64,000 bases of DNA from Arachidicoccus ginsenosidivorans (GTDB lineage Bacteria; Bacteroidota; Bacteroidia; Chitinophagales; Chitinophagaceae), in contig NZ_CP042434.1 in assembly GCF_007971385.1 (NCBI RefSeq), positions 1,984,001-2,048,000 on the forward strand, written 5' to 3'. Both the position numbers and the translations under genes were made by a program. The number at the start of each line of letters is the position of its first letter. Positions within the stretch are counted from its first letter, which is position 1. Below are positions 53,306-62,990 of the stretch, piece by piece. The notes below the pieces were generated by a model. The model was given only the letters and a program-made list of their open reading frames with translations. It did no database searches and was not told the origin of the DNA.

Positions 53306-54963
53306 TCAATGTTTCTTTTTCCAGAACAGCTCAATCTCCTCCAGACTACGTCCTTTTGTTTCTGGCACCAGGCGCCAGACAAATAATGCAGACAGAATCG
53401 ACATGACGCCATAAACCCAATAGGCAAAACCATGATGGAATTTATCCACCAGTGCAATATTGTCATTCATCATTGGGAAGGTAAACGACACGACCCAGTT
53501 GGCGATCCACTGTATGGCTACCGCGATAGACATGGCTCCTCTAATGGAATTAGGGAAGATCTCGGATAATAATACCCAACAAACCGGGCCCCAGCTCATG
53601 GCAAAGGCGGCGGTATAAATCAGCATAAAAATCAGAGCCCCCATGCCGACACTGTTAAAATAGAAAGACAATCCCAGGGCGATCATACTGACAGCCATCC
53701 CCAAAGAGCCAATAATCATCAGCGGTTTACGCCCAAATTTATCTACCGTAAAGATGGCCAGTACTGTAAATAATAAATTGACGACCCCAACAATGATGGT
53801 TTGCAATAAGGATGCGTCTGTAGAAGAACCCATATTACGAAAGATATTTCCTGCATAATATAGCACCACATTAATACCGACGAACTGTTGGAATACCGAT
53901 AACAAAATGCCGATAATAATAATCAGTGAACCATAGGAAAGCCAAGGGCGACTATGATCTTTAAGTGTTCCTTTAATGGCACTGAGTACACCAGGCGCCT
54001 CATCCTTTCCGCCAATTTTTTCCAGCACTTTCAAAGCTTCCTGTTCTTTGCCCTTTAAAGCCAGAAAACGCGGTGTTTCCGGAATAAAGAATAACAGGAT
54101 AAAAACAGTCCGGCTGGCACAACACCAGACAGGAACATCAGGCGCCAGCCTGTAGCCGTTAACCATGCCTCATCGCCTTGCGCCGCAATCCGGTAATTCA
54201 CAAAATAAATGACCAGCATACCGAAGATAATGGCAAACTGGTTAAAAGAAACGAGTTTGCCGCGGGTCTTTGCCGGTGCTATTTCTGCGATATACATCGG
54301 AGAAATCATGGAGGCAAGCCCCACACCAATTCCCCCGATGATTCTGTATATCACAAAAGAAAACACATCCAAGGTGCCAAAAACATTAAACAGCTCCGGT
54401 CTCCAAGCGCCGATAGCTGACAAAATGAAGCATATAGCAGAGATAAACAGCCCGTTTTTACGGCCGAGGCTTTTAGAGACCATGCCAGCCAAGGCGCCAC
54501 CAACAATACATCCGACCAAAGCACTGGCAATCACAAAGCCCTTTATCGTGTCTGCCATTCCCTGAACAGCAACACTGTCCTTTGGAACGCTCTCCCCAAT
54601 AAAAGACCAGCTCCACACCGCCCAGGCAATCAATACAACGGCGGTAAATATGCCACCTCTTTGTTTGCCCAGCAGCTTCAACATTTGAACAGAAATAATG
54701 ACCGCTACCACTAAAAGTACGACCACCATAAGGATCCTGTACTGGGTAATGATCGGATGGGTCAGCGCCGTATAATTAGCCGGATCCAGCATGGGTGTGA
54801 TATAAAAATCCACCAGGGATTTTTCTGCACCATTTACCACTGCCGTATCATACCCAAATAGAAGCCCGCCAAAAGTAGCCACCAGGGTCAAAAGAACAAT
54901 ATAGAATTTGTTCCCTTTTTGTATACCTGCGCCTGTGGATCCACCTGTATTTATGAAAGCCAT
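53306..54963 (-). CDS. xylE: MFS sugar porter, D-xylose:H+ symporter (XylE type), one frameshift
   Basis: Two overlapping frames make one protein of about 552 residues when one base is added to the A5 run at 54101-54105 (repaired reading GLFFILLFFIPETPRFL). Sugar-porter motifs are present: GGLLFGYDTAVVNGA in helix 1, SKSLGRKNG, PETPRFL at the end of helix 6, and PETKGRSLEEIE at the C-terminus. Two extra hydrophobic segments, at about residues 74-94 and 103-123, lie between helix 1 and helix 2, which makes the protein longer than E. coli XylE (about 490). It follows xylose isomerase by about 70 bp and belongs to the xylB-xylA-xylE operon. It would carry xylose across the inner membrane. Xylose as substrate is inferred from the operon. 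Confidence 0.86.
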
Positions 54964-55033
54964 ATTTTATGGTTTTATTGTTTGGTTTAAAACTTAAAAA
55001 GGATGTATTAAGAAAATGCTACTGCTTGAATGA

Positions 55034-56362
55034 TTATATATATTGATTAATGATATTTTCATATAATTCCTGTTGTCCACTGGTCATTTTAGGCTCGCCA
55101 TTAGCTGCTGCATAATCGCGCAAGGCAACCAAATCCAATTTGCCTGCCTCAAAATCAGCACCGGCACCACTGTCATAGGAAGCATAACGTTCTTGGCGGA
55201 GTTTTTTGTAATCAGAATGTTGCAGGATATCATCAGCTACGATGAGGGCTCTGGCAAAAGTATCCATTCCTCCGATATGCGCATAGAAAAGATCTGCCGG
55301 ATCTGTTGAGTTTCTTCTGATTTTCGCATCAAAGTTGATTCCACCCTTATTAAGACCACCTGCTTCTAAGAGAATCAGCATCGTTTCTGCCAGTTCATTG
55401 ACATTTGTCGGGAACTGGTCAGTATCCCAGCCGTTTTGATAATCGCCCCTGTTGGCATCCATAGAACCTAATAGTCCTGCCTGAGCAGCCACCTGGACTT
55501 CATGTTGGAAGGTATGTCCAGCCAGCGTCGCATGATTTACTTCCAGATTTAGTTTGAAGTCATTTTGCAGGCCAAAATGTTCCAAAAACCCAATAACAGT
55601 GGCCGCATCATAATCATATTGATGTTTGGTAGGCTCACATGGCTTAGGCTCAATTAAAAAAGTCCCTGTAAAGCCCTGAGCGCGAGCATAATCTTTGGCC
55701 ACATGCAGAAACTTAGCCAGGTGTTCCTGTTCTCTTTTCATATCCGTGTTGAGTAAAGTCATATAACCTTCTCTACCACCCCAGAATACATAATTGGAAC
55801 CACCTAGCTTAATGGTAGCATCCAAGGCGGATTTTACCTGTGCCCCACCATGGGCCAGTACATGAAAATCAGGATTGGTTGCTGCTCCATTCATATAACG
55901 GACATGGGAGAATAGGTTTGCCGTTCCCCATAGCAGTTCAATACCACTGGCAGCTTGTTTTTCCTTAGCATAATCCGTAATAAAAGCCATACGCTTTTCA
56001 TTTTCTGCGACGTCATTTGTGTGATCAATCAGATCCACGTCATGAAAGCAATAAAAAGGCAGGTTGACCTTTGTCATAAATTCAAAAGCGGCATCCATTT
56101 TATCCTTGGCACGCAGCAAAGGATCCGCACTTTCATCCCAGGGAAAGAAATGGGTTCTGCCCCCAAATGGATCAGAACCATCCCCATTGAAAGAATGCCA
56201 GTAAGCACAGGCAAAACGTAACCAATCTTTCATGGGCTTACCCGCCACAACTCTATCTGCTTCATACCACCTGAATGCCAGTGGATTTTTTGATTCACGG
56301 CCTTCAAACTGAATTTGCTCGATGCCTTTGAAGAACGTTTTGTCTCCAGTAATAATTGACAT
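55034..56362 (-). CDS. xylA: Xylose isomerase
   Basis: A 442-residue class II xylose isomerase converting D-xylose to D-xylulose in the cytoplasm. [15 protein letters not shown] carries the catalytic His, and [56 protein letters not shown] and [19 protein letters not shown] provide the metal-binding Glu, Asp and His residues. All expected motifs are present and the length is normal. It lies between xylulokinase (18 bp upstream) and the xylose transporter, in an operon preceded by a LacI-type operator. Confidence 0.97.
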   Translation of the reverse strand: MSIITGDKTFFKGIEQIQFEGRESKNPLAFRWYEADRVVAGKPMKDWLRFACAYWHSFNGDGSDPFGGRTHFFPWDESADPLLRAKDKMDAAFEFMTKVNLPFYCFHDVDLIDHTNDVAENEKRMAFITDYAKEKQAASGIELLWGTANLFSHVRYMNGAATNPDFHVLAHGGAQVKSALDATIKLGGSNYVFWGGREGYMTLLNTDMKREQEHLAKFLHVAKDYARAQGFTGTFLIEPKPCEPTKHQYDYDAATVIGFLEHFGLQNDFKLNLEVNHATLAGHTFQHEVQVAAQAGLLGSMDANRGDYQNGWDTDQFPTNVNELAETMLILLEAGGLNKGGINFDAKIRRNSTDPADLFYAHIGGMDTFARALIVADDILQHSDYKKLRQERYASYDSGAGADFEAGKLDLVALRDYAAANGEPKMTSGQQELYENIINQYI

Positions 56363-56380
56363 ATCTAATTTGATTTTTGA

Positions 56381-57886
56381 TTATGAATGAATATTATTTT
56401 TTTCAAGCTTTGTATCCAGCAATGCTTTCCACTGCTGATAAATAGTTTCATATTGTGTAACTAAGGCAGGATCCGGCTCATATACGGCTAACTTTTCCAG
56501 CTTTTCAAAAGCCTCGCCCGGCGTTGCGTAAAATCCCTGGCCGATGCCGGCTCCTAATGCAGCACCCACACTTCCATCCGTATTATAGAGTTCCAGCGTC
56601 AGTCCGGTGACATTAACAAAGGCCTGGATAAAGGTTTTGTTTAAAAACATATTGGCTTTACCTGCTTTTACAACCTTAGCCGCTGTGCCCCCTTCCCGCA
56701 TGATATCAAGTCCATATCTGAAAGAAAACGCGATTCCTTCATGCACAGCCCGGTACATATGTGCCCGTTGATGTAGATTAAAGTCAATATTTTCCATATG
56801 CGCCCCAATAAACGCATTGCAAAGCACCCTTTCCGCACCATTACCGAAAGGTAAAAATAAAAGGCCCTCTGCCCCCACAGCTGTTGCATAGGCCTTATCA
56901 TCCATTGCGCCGTAGGAAAGCCCGGGATCCGTCATTTGTTTGATCCAACGGTTACTGATGCCGGTGCCATTGATGCATAGTAATATGCCGATTCTCCGAT
57001 GATCTTTGCCATGATTGACATGGGCAAAACTGTTTACCCGGGAAAGTGGATCAAAATACCTTTGGTCCGTCACCGCATAGATCACACCACTGGTGCCAGC
57101 CGTGGTTGCGATCTCACCAGGCTCTAAGACACCCAGGGAAAGTGCATTATTGGGTTGATCTCCTGCCTTGTAACTAATTGGAATGCCGGGTTCTAGGCCC
57201 AGGTGTTGTGCTATGTCCGCCTTAAGCTTTCCATGTACCGAGAAAACAGGTTGCGTTTCAGGCAGTAAACCCTTATCCAGGTCCATGGCCGTTAATAATG
57301 CCTCAGAAATCTCTTCCTTTTTAAAATCCCAGAAAACGCCTTCGGATAACATAGAAGGACTGGCCGTAATATTTCCGGTGAGTCTTAAGGCTATAAAATC
57401 ACCCGGCAACATCATTTTATAAGTCTGATGGTAGACTTCAGGTTCATGCGCCTTTACCCAGCCTAGTTTAGAGGAGGTAAAATTGCCCGGAAAATTAAGC
57501 AACTGGGTTAAGCAGTAACTTTCGCTTAATTGCTTTTTTGCCGCATTACCTATATCAATGGCTCTGCCGTCACACCAAATGATAGAAGGCCTGAGTACTT
57601 TGCCGGCCTTATCCACCACCACAAGACCGTGCATCTGATAGGTAATCCCTATGGCCTGAATATCAGCAGGGTTAAAGGTGCCCGCTTTTGTGAGCGCCTG
57701 AATGGCATTTTGCACATCACTCCACCAAAGCTCTGGATCCTGTTCAGCCCATCCATGTTGTGGACTCTGGATTTCCCGCTCTGTATCTGTGGGATAAGAA
57801 GTAGACGCCACCGCTTTTCTCGTGGCAGCGTCTACAACGGACACTTTTATGGATGAAGTCCCTAAATCGATTCCCAGTAAAAGCAT
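56381..57886 (-). CDS. xylB: Xylulokinase
   Basis: I choose the ATG at 57884-57886 because MLLLGIDLGTSSIKVSVVD is the normal start of this FGGY-family kinase; the longer frame from 57940 adds 18 unusual residues. The protein has about 501 residues. It has the N-terminal phosphate motif IDLGTSSIK, the substrate motif QHGWAEQDPELWW, IGITYQMHGLVVVD, and the C-terminal ATPase motif VKAGKANMFLNKTF. It phosphorylates D-xylulose for the pentose phosphate pathway. It is the first gene of xylB-xylA-xylE and is divergent from the LacI-type gene, with the operator between them. Confidence 0.95.
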   Translation of the reverse strand: MLLLGIDLGTSSIKVSVVDAATRKAVASTSYPTDTEREIQSPQHGWAEQDPELWWSDVQNAIQALTKAGTFNPADIQAIGITYQMHGLVVVDKAGKVLRPSIIWCDGRAIDIGNAAKKQLSESYCLTQLLNFPGNFTSSKLGWVKAHEPEVYHQTYKMMLPGDFIALRLTGNITASPSMLSEGVFWDFKKEEISEALLTAMDLDKGLLPETQPVFSVHGKLKADIAQHLGLEPGIPISYKAGDQPNNALSLGVLEPGEIATTAGTSGVIYAVTDQRYFDPLSRVNSFAHVNHGKDHRRIGILLCINGTGISNRWIKQMTDPGLSYGAMDDKAYATAVGAEGLLFLPFGNGAERVLCNAFIGAHMENIDFNLHQRAHMYRAVHEGIAFSFRYGLDIMREGGTAAKVVKAGKANMFLNKTFIQAFVNVTGLTLELYNTDGSVGAALGAGIGQGFYATPGEAFEKLEKLAVYEPDPALVTQYETIYQQWKALLDTKLEKNNIHS

Positions 57887-57968
57887 ACTCTGTTTTAGAA
57901 TTTTAATAAATACCCTCCCTGCCCAAACCCGATTTAACATTTGTCTGCCCTCAGGGAAGTTGTCAGAG

Positions 57969-58000
57969 CTAAAGTAGGATTATTTTTTCAAAAGTTGCAA
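57969..58000 (-). promoter_or_regulatory. Candidate promoter of the xylB-xylA-xylE operon
   Basis: On the minus strand TTG (58000-57998) is followed after 21 bases by TACTTTAG (57976-57969). This is one mismatch from the Bacteroidota element TAnnTTTG at a usual distance. The TTG is inside the operator palindrome at 57995-58010, so a bound repressor would cover the -33 element. The match is by eye; no transcript start is known. Confidence 0.5.
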
Positions 58001-58010
58001 TCGATTGCAA
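57995..58010. promoter_or_regulatory. LacI-family operator between xylB and the LacI-type gene
   Basis: TTGCAATCGATTGCAA is a perfect 16 bp palindrome in the 161 bp divergent region, 38 bp before the regulator's ATG. It is positioned to control the xyl operon and the regulator itself. The same sequence recurs in front of SusC pair A (44599-44616) and, with one mismatch, upstream of the core SusC (37508-37523). Autoregulation and a shared regulon are inferred. Confidence 0.78.
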
Positions 58011-58047
58011 TTTATTTTTAAATTTTTGAGATAAATTTGTCGGAACT

Positions 58048-59094
58048 ATGCAAAAAGAAATAACCATTTATGATCTCGCCGAACGTCTTGGCGTCTCTGC
58101 CACAACTGTTAGCAGGGCTTTAAATGACAATCCGCGGATCAATAAGAAAACCAGAGAAAAAGTTCACCAGCTTGCCAAGGAACTAGGCTATCGGCATAAT
58201 ACCATTGCCGCCAACCTCAGAAAACAGCAGACTAAGACAATTGGCGTCATCCTGCATGAGGTCAATAGTTATTTTGCAACCTCCGTACTAGCTGGTATTG
58301 AGAAGGTTACCACGCCGGAAAACTTCGATATCCTGATTACACACTCCGCTGAGACTGCTGAAAGGGAAAAGGCAAATGTTAAAAACCTGATCAACAAAAG
58401 AGTAGACGGGATTATTGTATCGCTGGCCATGCATTCTCACGATACAGCGCATTTTACCCCACTTTTTGAAAGAGAAATGCCACTGGTCTTCTTTGACCGG
58501 GTCTTGCAGAGCGCAGATTGCACCAAAGTGGTGATCGATAATTTTCAGGGAGGCTATGACGCAACCAATCACCTGATCTCACAGGGTTGCAAAAGAATTG
58601 CCCATATAACCGGCGACATGGATCTTAATGTATATATGGACCGTTTTAAAGGCTACCAAAAGGCCTTAAAAGATCATAAGATCAAATTCAATAAGGATCT
58701 GGTCAAAGTCTGCGGGCTGAATAAAGCAGAGACTACCCAGGCGGTAACCGAAATGCTGGAGCAAAAACCAGACGCCTTTTTTATTCCCAGTGACTTTGCA
58801 GCCGCCGTCTGTATGGAAATCCTGCGCAATAAGGATATTAATATCCCGCAGGATATTGCGGTCTTTGGGTTTAACAATGATATGCTGAGTGACCTGATCA
58901 CCCCTAAACTCTCTACCATTGACTATCCCGGGTTTTTAATGGGCGAAATGGCCGCCAAAACCTTAATAGAACAAATTAAATTGCGCCGCAAGAATAAAAA
59001 CGTGAAAGATCATACCATTGTAATCCCAACAGAGATTATTCTTAGAGAATCGTCTGTCCGCAAAAAGGCAAAGACGACCCGGCCACACAAATAG
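58048..59094 (+). CDS. LacI/GalR-family transcriptional regulator of the xylose/xylan genes
   Basis: A 348-residue regulator. The N-terminal helix-turn-helix and hinge are at about residues 4-60 (TIYDLAERLGVSATTVSRALNDNPRINKKTR, interrupted by no gaps, then LAKELGYRHNTIAANLRKQQ). The periplasmic-binding-protein-like ligand domain covers about 62-340 (IGVILHEVNSYFA, VDGIIVSLAMHS, LVFFDRV, AVFGFNND). It is divergent from xylB, and a perfect LacI-type palindrome lies between them. A possible -7 element TAAATTTG at 58032-58039 is only eight bases before the ATG, which would give a very short leader. It probably responds to xylose or a xylan-derived sugar. The ligand cannot be read from sequence. 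Confidence 0.92.
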   Translation: MQKEITIYDLAERLGVSATTVSRALNDNPRINKKTREKVHQLAKELGYRHNTIAANLRKQQTKTIGVILHEVNSYFATSVLAGIEKVTTPENFDILITHSAETAEREKANVKNLINKRVDGIIVSLAMHSHDTAHFTPLFEREMPLVFFDRVLQSADCTKVVIDNFQGGYDATNHLISQGCKRIAHITGDMDLNVYMDRFKGYQKALKDHKIKFNKDLVKVCGLNKAETTQAVTEMLEQKPDAFFIPSDFAAAVCMEILRNKDINIPQDIAVFGFNNDMLSDLITPKLSTIDYPGFLMGEMAAKTLIEQIKLRRKNKNVKDHTIVIPTEIILRESSVRKKAKTTRPHK

Positions 59095-59186
59095 TTCATC
59101 TGTGTAGTGTATCTTTGACCCGTAGCTAGCTGGCAGTTGAATCATCTAATGTTGTTTCAGGGCTCAGCTACCAACCGTTAAATTAA

Positions 59187-59211
59187 GGGGTAAAATTTTT
59201 TATTTTATCCT
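59187..59211 (+). terminator. Candidate terminator after the LacI-type gene
   Basis: GGGTAAAAT and ATTTTATCC (about 59188-59210) pair with one G-T wobble around a TTTTT loop, followed by TTATTCTT. It lies about 95 bp downstream of the LacI-type stop. The stem is mostly A-T, so strength is uncertain, and part of it can pair with another repeat at 59247-59255. Confidence 0.35.
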
Positions 59212-59322
59212 TATTCTTACAAATTCATTGAAATAAGCATTTTTTCTACCCCTTATTTGAATGTTTTTGTACAAATAAGCCATTTTATGCCATATTCCAC
59301 CACTATTCCAATTGGAAAAATT

Positions 59323-60695
59323 ATGGGGCATTTGCGATATGAAAACCCTTGGTGGCAAACAAAAGCCATCAACTCCGATATACAAAAACTACCCCGGAGA
59401 TTATATATACACCAACTGTTGCCTATTGTCAAAAACAGGGATTTAAAAAGAGCGGTGGTTTTAATGGGGGGCCATCGGGTTGGGAAAACAGTATTATTGC
59501 ACCATGTTATCCATGCGCTGCTTAGCGTTGCAATCCCCGCTAAAAACATTTTGTATGTCGGGCTTAACAATCCTATTTATACCTCCATTGGGCTAGAGGA
59601 GCTATTTCAGCTGGGAGGGAAGGCCTCTGGGGCAAAAACAGATCCATTATTCGTTTTTTTTGACGAGATTCAATATTTGAAGGACTGGGAAAGACACCTA
59701 AAGATTATGGTAGATAGTTACCCCCAGGTAAAATTTATTGTCTCGGGCTCCGCAGCCGCCGCTCTAAAAATCAAAAGTACCGAAAGTGGTGCCGGAAGGT
59801 TCACAGAATTTATGCTACCTCCGCTTACCTTTCAGGAATTTTTGACGCTTCAGCATAAGGAAGATCTAATTTCACTGGAAAATGAAGCTTTCAAGGTTAC
59901 GGACATCAAAGAATTGAATGGCCAATTTTTGAACTATATCAATTTTGGAGGTTATCCAGAAGTTATATTCTCCGAAACGATAAGAGAAAATATGTCTAAA
60001 TATATCAAAGGGGATATAATTGACAAAGTATTACTTCGTGACTTGCCCAGTTTATATGGTATTAGAGATGTGCAAGAGATGAATCGATTCTTTGCCTATC
60101 TGGCCTACAATACCGGAAAGGAGTTCTCTTTAGAAAGAATTTCTCAGGAAAGCGGCATTGAAAAAAATATCATTAAAAATATCTTGAATATTTAGAAGCG
60201 GCATTCCTTATTAAAGTCGTTAACAAGATCCATGAAAAGTCATCAAGATTTAAAAGAATTACATTCTTTAAAATTTATCTCACCAATACTTCCATAAGAA
60301 GTGCTATGTTTTCTCCGATTGATTATACAGATGACGAAATGGGTCTGATGGTTGAAACCGCTATTTATGCACAATGGATGCACGAAAAAAATGATTCATT
60401 AAGGTATGCAAGGTGGAAGGTAGGCCAGACAGAGGGAGAAGTTGATATGGTGGCCATTGATACGCTAAAACAAAAAGCCACGTGGTGTCTGGAAATAAAA
60501 TGGTCCAACAGGTTTATCACAAGACCCATAGAGCTCAAAAGCCTGTTTTATTTCTGTGAACTAAATAACCTGAACACGGCAACCGTGACCACCATTGATA
60601 AGGATTTGTCCCTCATGTATAATAACGTCCAGTTGAGATTTATACCAGCAGCAGTTTATGCATTTAAAATTGGTTATTATTCAATTACAAAATAG
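59323..60695 (+). CDS. AAA-type ATPase with DUF4143-like C-terminus, one frameshift
   Basis: Two frames (to 60195 and from about 60186) join into one protein when one base is added near 60186 (repaired reading NILEYLEAAFLIKVVNK). Walker A is GGHRVGKT and Walker B is LFVFFDEIQYLKDW, followed by FIVSGSAAAALK and the FTEFMLPPLTFQEFL motif of the AAA_14 family. The C-terminal half (about residues 190-457) contains NYINFGGYPEVIF and the DUF4143 nuclease-like motif GEVDMVAIDTLKQKATWCLEIKW, split here between two recognisable parts. ATG 59323 has an upstream GGAAA and starts next to LRYENPWW; an earlier ATG at 59287 and a TTG at 59257 are alternatives. The family is widespread and its role is poorly known. 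No link to xylan use is apparent. Confidence 0.8.
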
Positions 60696-60892
60696 CCTGC
60701 GTCAATTCAAATCTGAAACCAGTTTGGCGCATGACTAACATACATCTGGCATGCCCTTAAATAATAGCCCCTTCCAGATGTGTGTAATTCTATTTAACCA
60801 AAGCGCTACGCCATTCGAAGAATACCTCATTATTAAAAGTGCCAAAAGTGCGCTCAGATTTGCGAATCAGGACGCCCGCTAAACGTGTCAAC

Positions 60893-62863
60893 TCAGTGTG
60901 TCACCTGTAACTCAAAAGGAGCCGCCGGTAATCCAGCCTTGTTTTCAAGATTGGCGCTGATAGGGTTATCACTCCATGCATACCGGACAACCTTGGGATT
61001 TTTTATGTTCTGGCTATAGACCCAGACCGTTTTCCCGTTTGCCTGGATGCCTGCCGTCGCCCATTTGTACTTCCCATCTGCACCCGCCAGGGCAAAACGT
61101 CGCAGCTTTTGATCACCGGTTCTGATCTGTAACAACTGATCCGGCTTAAATTCAATGTATACTGTATCTCCTTGACAGGTAGCCTTATCCGCAATCGGGC
61201 TATGATGCATTGGACTAAAGACTGGCGCATTTTGATTTTGCCCTCCGTAGCACATATCTTCTGCCAGCATAAAAAGTCTTTCCCCCACGGGTCGCTTATT
61301 ATAAGGATGCACATCATTCCATTCCCCCAGATCTATTGTCACAGCCATATCTGTACGTGGGTACTGAAGAATCGTTTGCTGCTGTTGGCGAAGTTTTGCC
61401 CAGCCGCTATATTTATTGGGGTCAAAGCTCTGCTGCATAAAATTTGGCAATTGAACGACCAAAAAAGGTAAGTACTGATGACCCCATCCCTGCCTGACAG
61501 CTTCCAATAATGCGGTAAGCTTTCCTCCATATTCACTGGCATTGTCCGCATTGGACTCGCCCTGATACCAAATAAAGCCTTTGACTGCGTAAGAAAACGC
61601 AGGTGCCAGCATCGCGTTATATAACCCAGCGGGACCCCACCGGATAAAAGTCTGACCCGGGGCAGGCTCGACCACCCCTCCAACTTTGTATTTCCAACGG
61701 CCGGCAAGCGACACCGTGTCCTTTCCTAAAACTAACGCATAGGGCTTATCCGGTACAAAGCCGCCTTTGCCCGACTGATTAACCAACCGGATAGTAATGG
61801 TATTTATGCCTGGTTTTAACAGGTCACCTGAAAAATCATATCTTCTTCTGGGGTATAAATAAGTCGTATTGCCTACATAGCTTCCGTTTACAAAAACAGA
61901 ATCCGCGTCTACCATTCTGCCCAAAACAAGCCTGACTGTTTTTTCAGTAATCTGCTGCAGTACTACCTTTTTTTTGAGCCAAACGACGCCGTTCATATAA
62001 CCGAGGCCTTGATCCGCCCAATAACCGGGTACAGACATGGTTGCCCAATTTTTGATTTCCGGGCTATTGATGGAAATTTGTTGCCATCCTTGCCTTTCGC
62101 CCTGGTCCTTGTCATTTAATGCTTTTCCCCAGGCGGCAGCCTTTGTCTGGTCGTTTTTTTCTATTGCAGCAATCAGGCTGTCACTTTTATATTTTTGAAG
62201 TATATTGTTATCCTTTGGGTACTTTTTCACGACAGCCTCGGGTAACCATGCCTCTATCGGAGAGCCCCCTAAACTGATATTGATGATGCCAACGGCCTCA
62301 CGGGTTTGCTGATGGAGCCTGCGGGCAAAGAAAAAACCAACTGCCGTAAAACTGCCTATATTTTCATGAGTGGCAGCAAGCCAGCTTCCTGACTGGTAAC
62401 TAATTTCGGGTTTTTTAAAATTATAAGCAGTCGGTACTTTAAATTGCCGGATACGGGGGTAACTGCTATCTGCAAGCAAGGATGGATACTTTTCTGTTAC
62501 ACTGGTTAGATCATGTTCCATATTGGACTGGCCGCTACAAACCCAAACTTCTCCGACCAGTATATCCTTAAGTATTATAGCTTCCTTTCCGCTGGTAATT
62601 TTCATCTCATAAGGCCCTCCAGGAGCCAAGGCCGGGAGCGCTATTGTCCAGCGGCCGTCTGCGCCCGCCTTGGAGGCATAGCTGTGGCCTTTAAATTCCA
62701 CCTTGACCCTGCTGCCGCTGCTCGCCCATCCCCATACAGGAACTGCCTGATGGCTCTGTAATACCATTCCATTACTACATAATGCAGGAAGCTTTAATTG
62801 CGCCTGCAATAATAAACCAGGCAGTAATAATAGCAGACTGCCCACAATTTTTTTAAACATCAT
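60893..62863 (-). CDS. SGNH carbohydrate acetylesterase (SASA-like, CE20 type), paralogue of the one at 20.6 kb
   Basis: A 656-residue secreted esterase (signal ends GLLLQAQ). The N-terminal beta-sandwich (VWGWASSGSRVKVEFKGHSY) precedes the SGNH motifs: VCSGQSNMEHDL with nucleophile Ser, ISLGGSPIEAWLP, FIWYQGESNADN, and the catalytic Asp/His in LGEWNDVHPYNKR. The inserted jelly-roll domain (about residues 265-390) has VPGYWADQGLGYMNG and LVLGRMVDADSVFVNG. It is collinear over its full length with the acetylesterase at 20618-22546, so the two arose by duplication. It follows the GH115 gene by about 130 bp, and pairs deacetylation with glucuronic acid removal. Acetylxylan is the probable substrate by context. 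Confidence 0.83.
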   Translation of the reverse strand: MMFKKIVGSLLLLLPGLLLQAQLKLPALCSNGMVLQSHQAVPVWGWASSGSRVKVEFKGHSYASKAGADGRWTIALPALAPGGPYEMKITSGKEAIILKDILVGEVWVCSGQSNMEHDLTSVTEKYPSLLADSSYPRIRQFKVPTAYNFKKPEISYQSGSWLAATHENIGSFTAVGFFFARRLHQQTREAVGIINISLGGSPIEAWLPEAVVKKYPKDNNILQKYKSDSLIAAIEKNDQTKAAAWGKALNDKDQGERQGWQQISINSPEIKNWATMSVPGYWADQGLGYMNGVVWLKKKVVLQQITEKTVRLVLGRMVDADSVFVNGSYVGNTTYLYPRRRYDFSGDLLKPGINTITIRLVNQSGKGGFVPDKPYALVLGKDTVSLAGRWKYKVGGVVEPAPGQTFIRWGPAGLYNAMLAPAFSYAVKGFIWYQGESNADNASEYGGKLTALLEAVRQGWGHQYLPFLVVQLPNFMQQSFDPNKYSGWAKLRQQQQTILQYPRTDMAVTIDLGEWNDVHPYNKRPVGERLFMLAEDMCYGGQNQNAPVFSPMHHSPIADKATCQGDTVYIEFKPDQLLQIRTGDQKLRRFALAGADGKYKWATAGIQANGKTVWVYSQNIKNPKVVRYAWSDNPISANLENKAGLPAAPFELQVTH

Positions 62864-62910
62864 CTAAAGGCTTAAATATGATTATTTATAAATTTCTTCA
62901 ATCCTTTCCT

Positions 62911-62940
62911 ATTCAAATTCAAATTCCAACTCCAATTCCA
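62911..62940. repeat. Hexanucleotide tandem repeat, about five units
   Basis: The plus strand reads ATTCAA, ATTCAA, ATTCCA, ACTCCA, ATTCCA in succession. This is an imperfect six-base repeat between the GH115 stop and the acetylesterase ATG, about 50-80 bp before that ATG. Changes in copy number would alter the spacing in the intergenic region. No function is shown. Confidence 0.6.
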
Positions 62941-62990
62941 ATTTTCACACCCTTTACCATTGCTAATCCTTACCTCGCCCTATCTGATCT

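Noticed and set aside
53146-53466. Open frame of 106 codons overlapping the end of the sugar porter
   Set aside because: It is out of frame with the conserved PETKGRSLEEIE end of the transporter and has no family features.
60742-60781. Inverted repeat ACATCTGG / CCAGATGT
   Set aside because: Eight base pairs with a 24-base loop and no T-run; too weak to call a terminator.
60790-60892. Minus-strand 35-codon open stretch ending in FGTFNNEVFFEWRSALVK
   Set aside because: It has protein-like composition and could be the tail of a lost gene, but it has no start, no recognised family and is too short to support.
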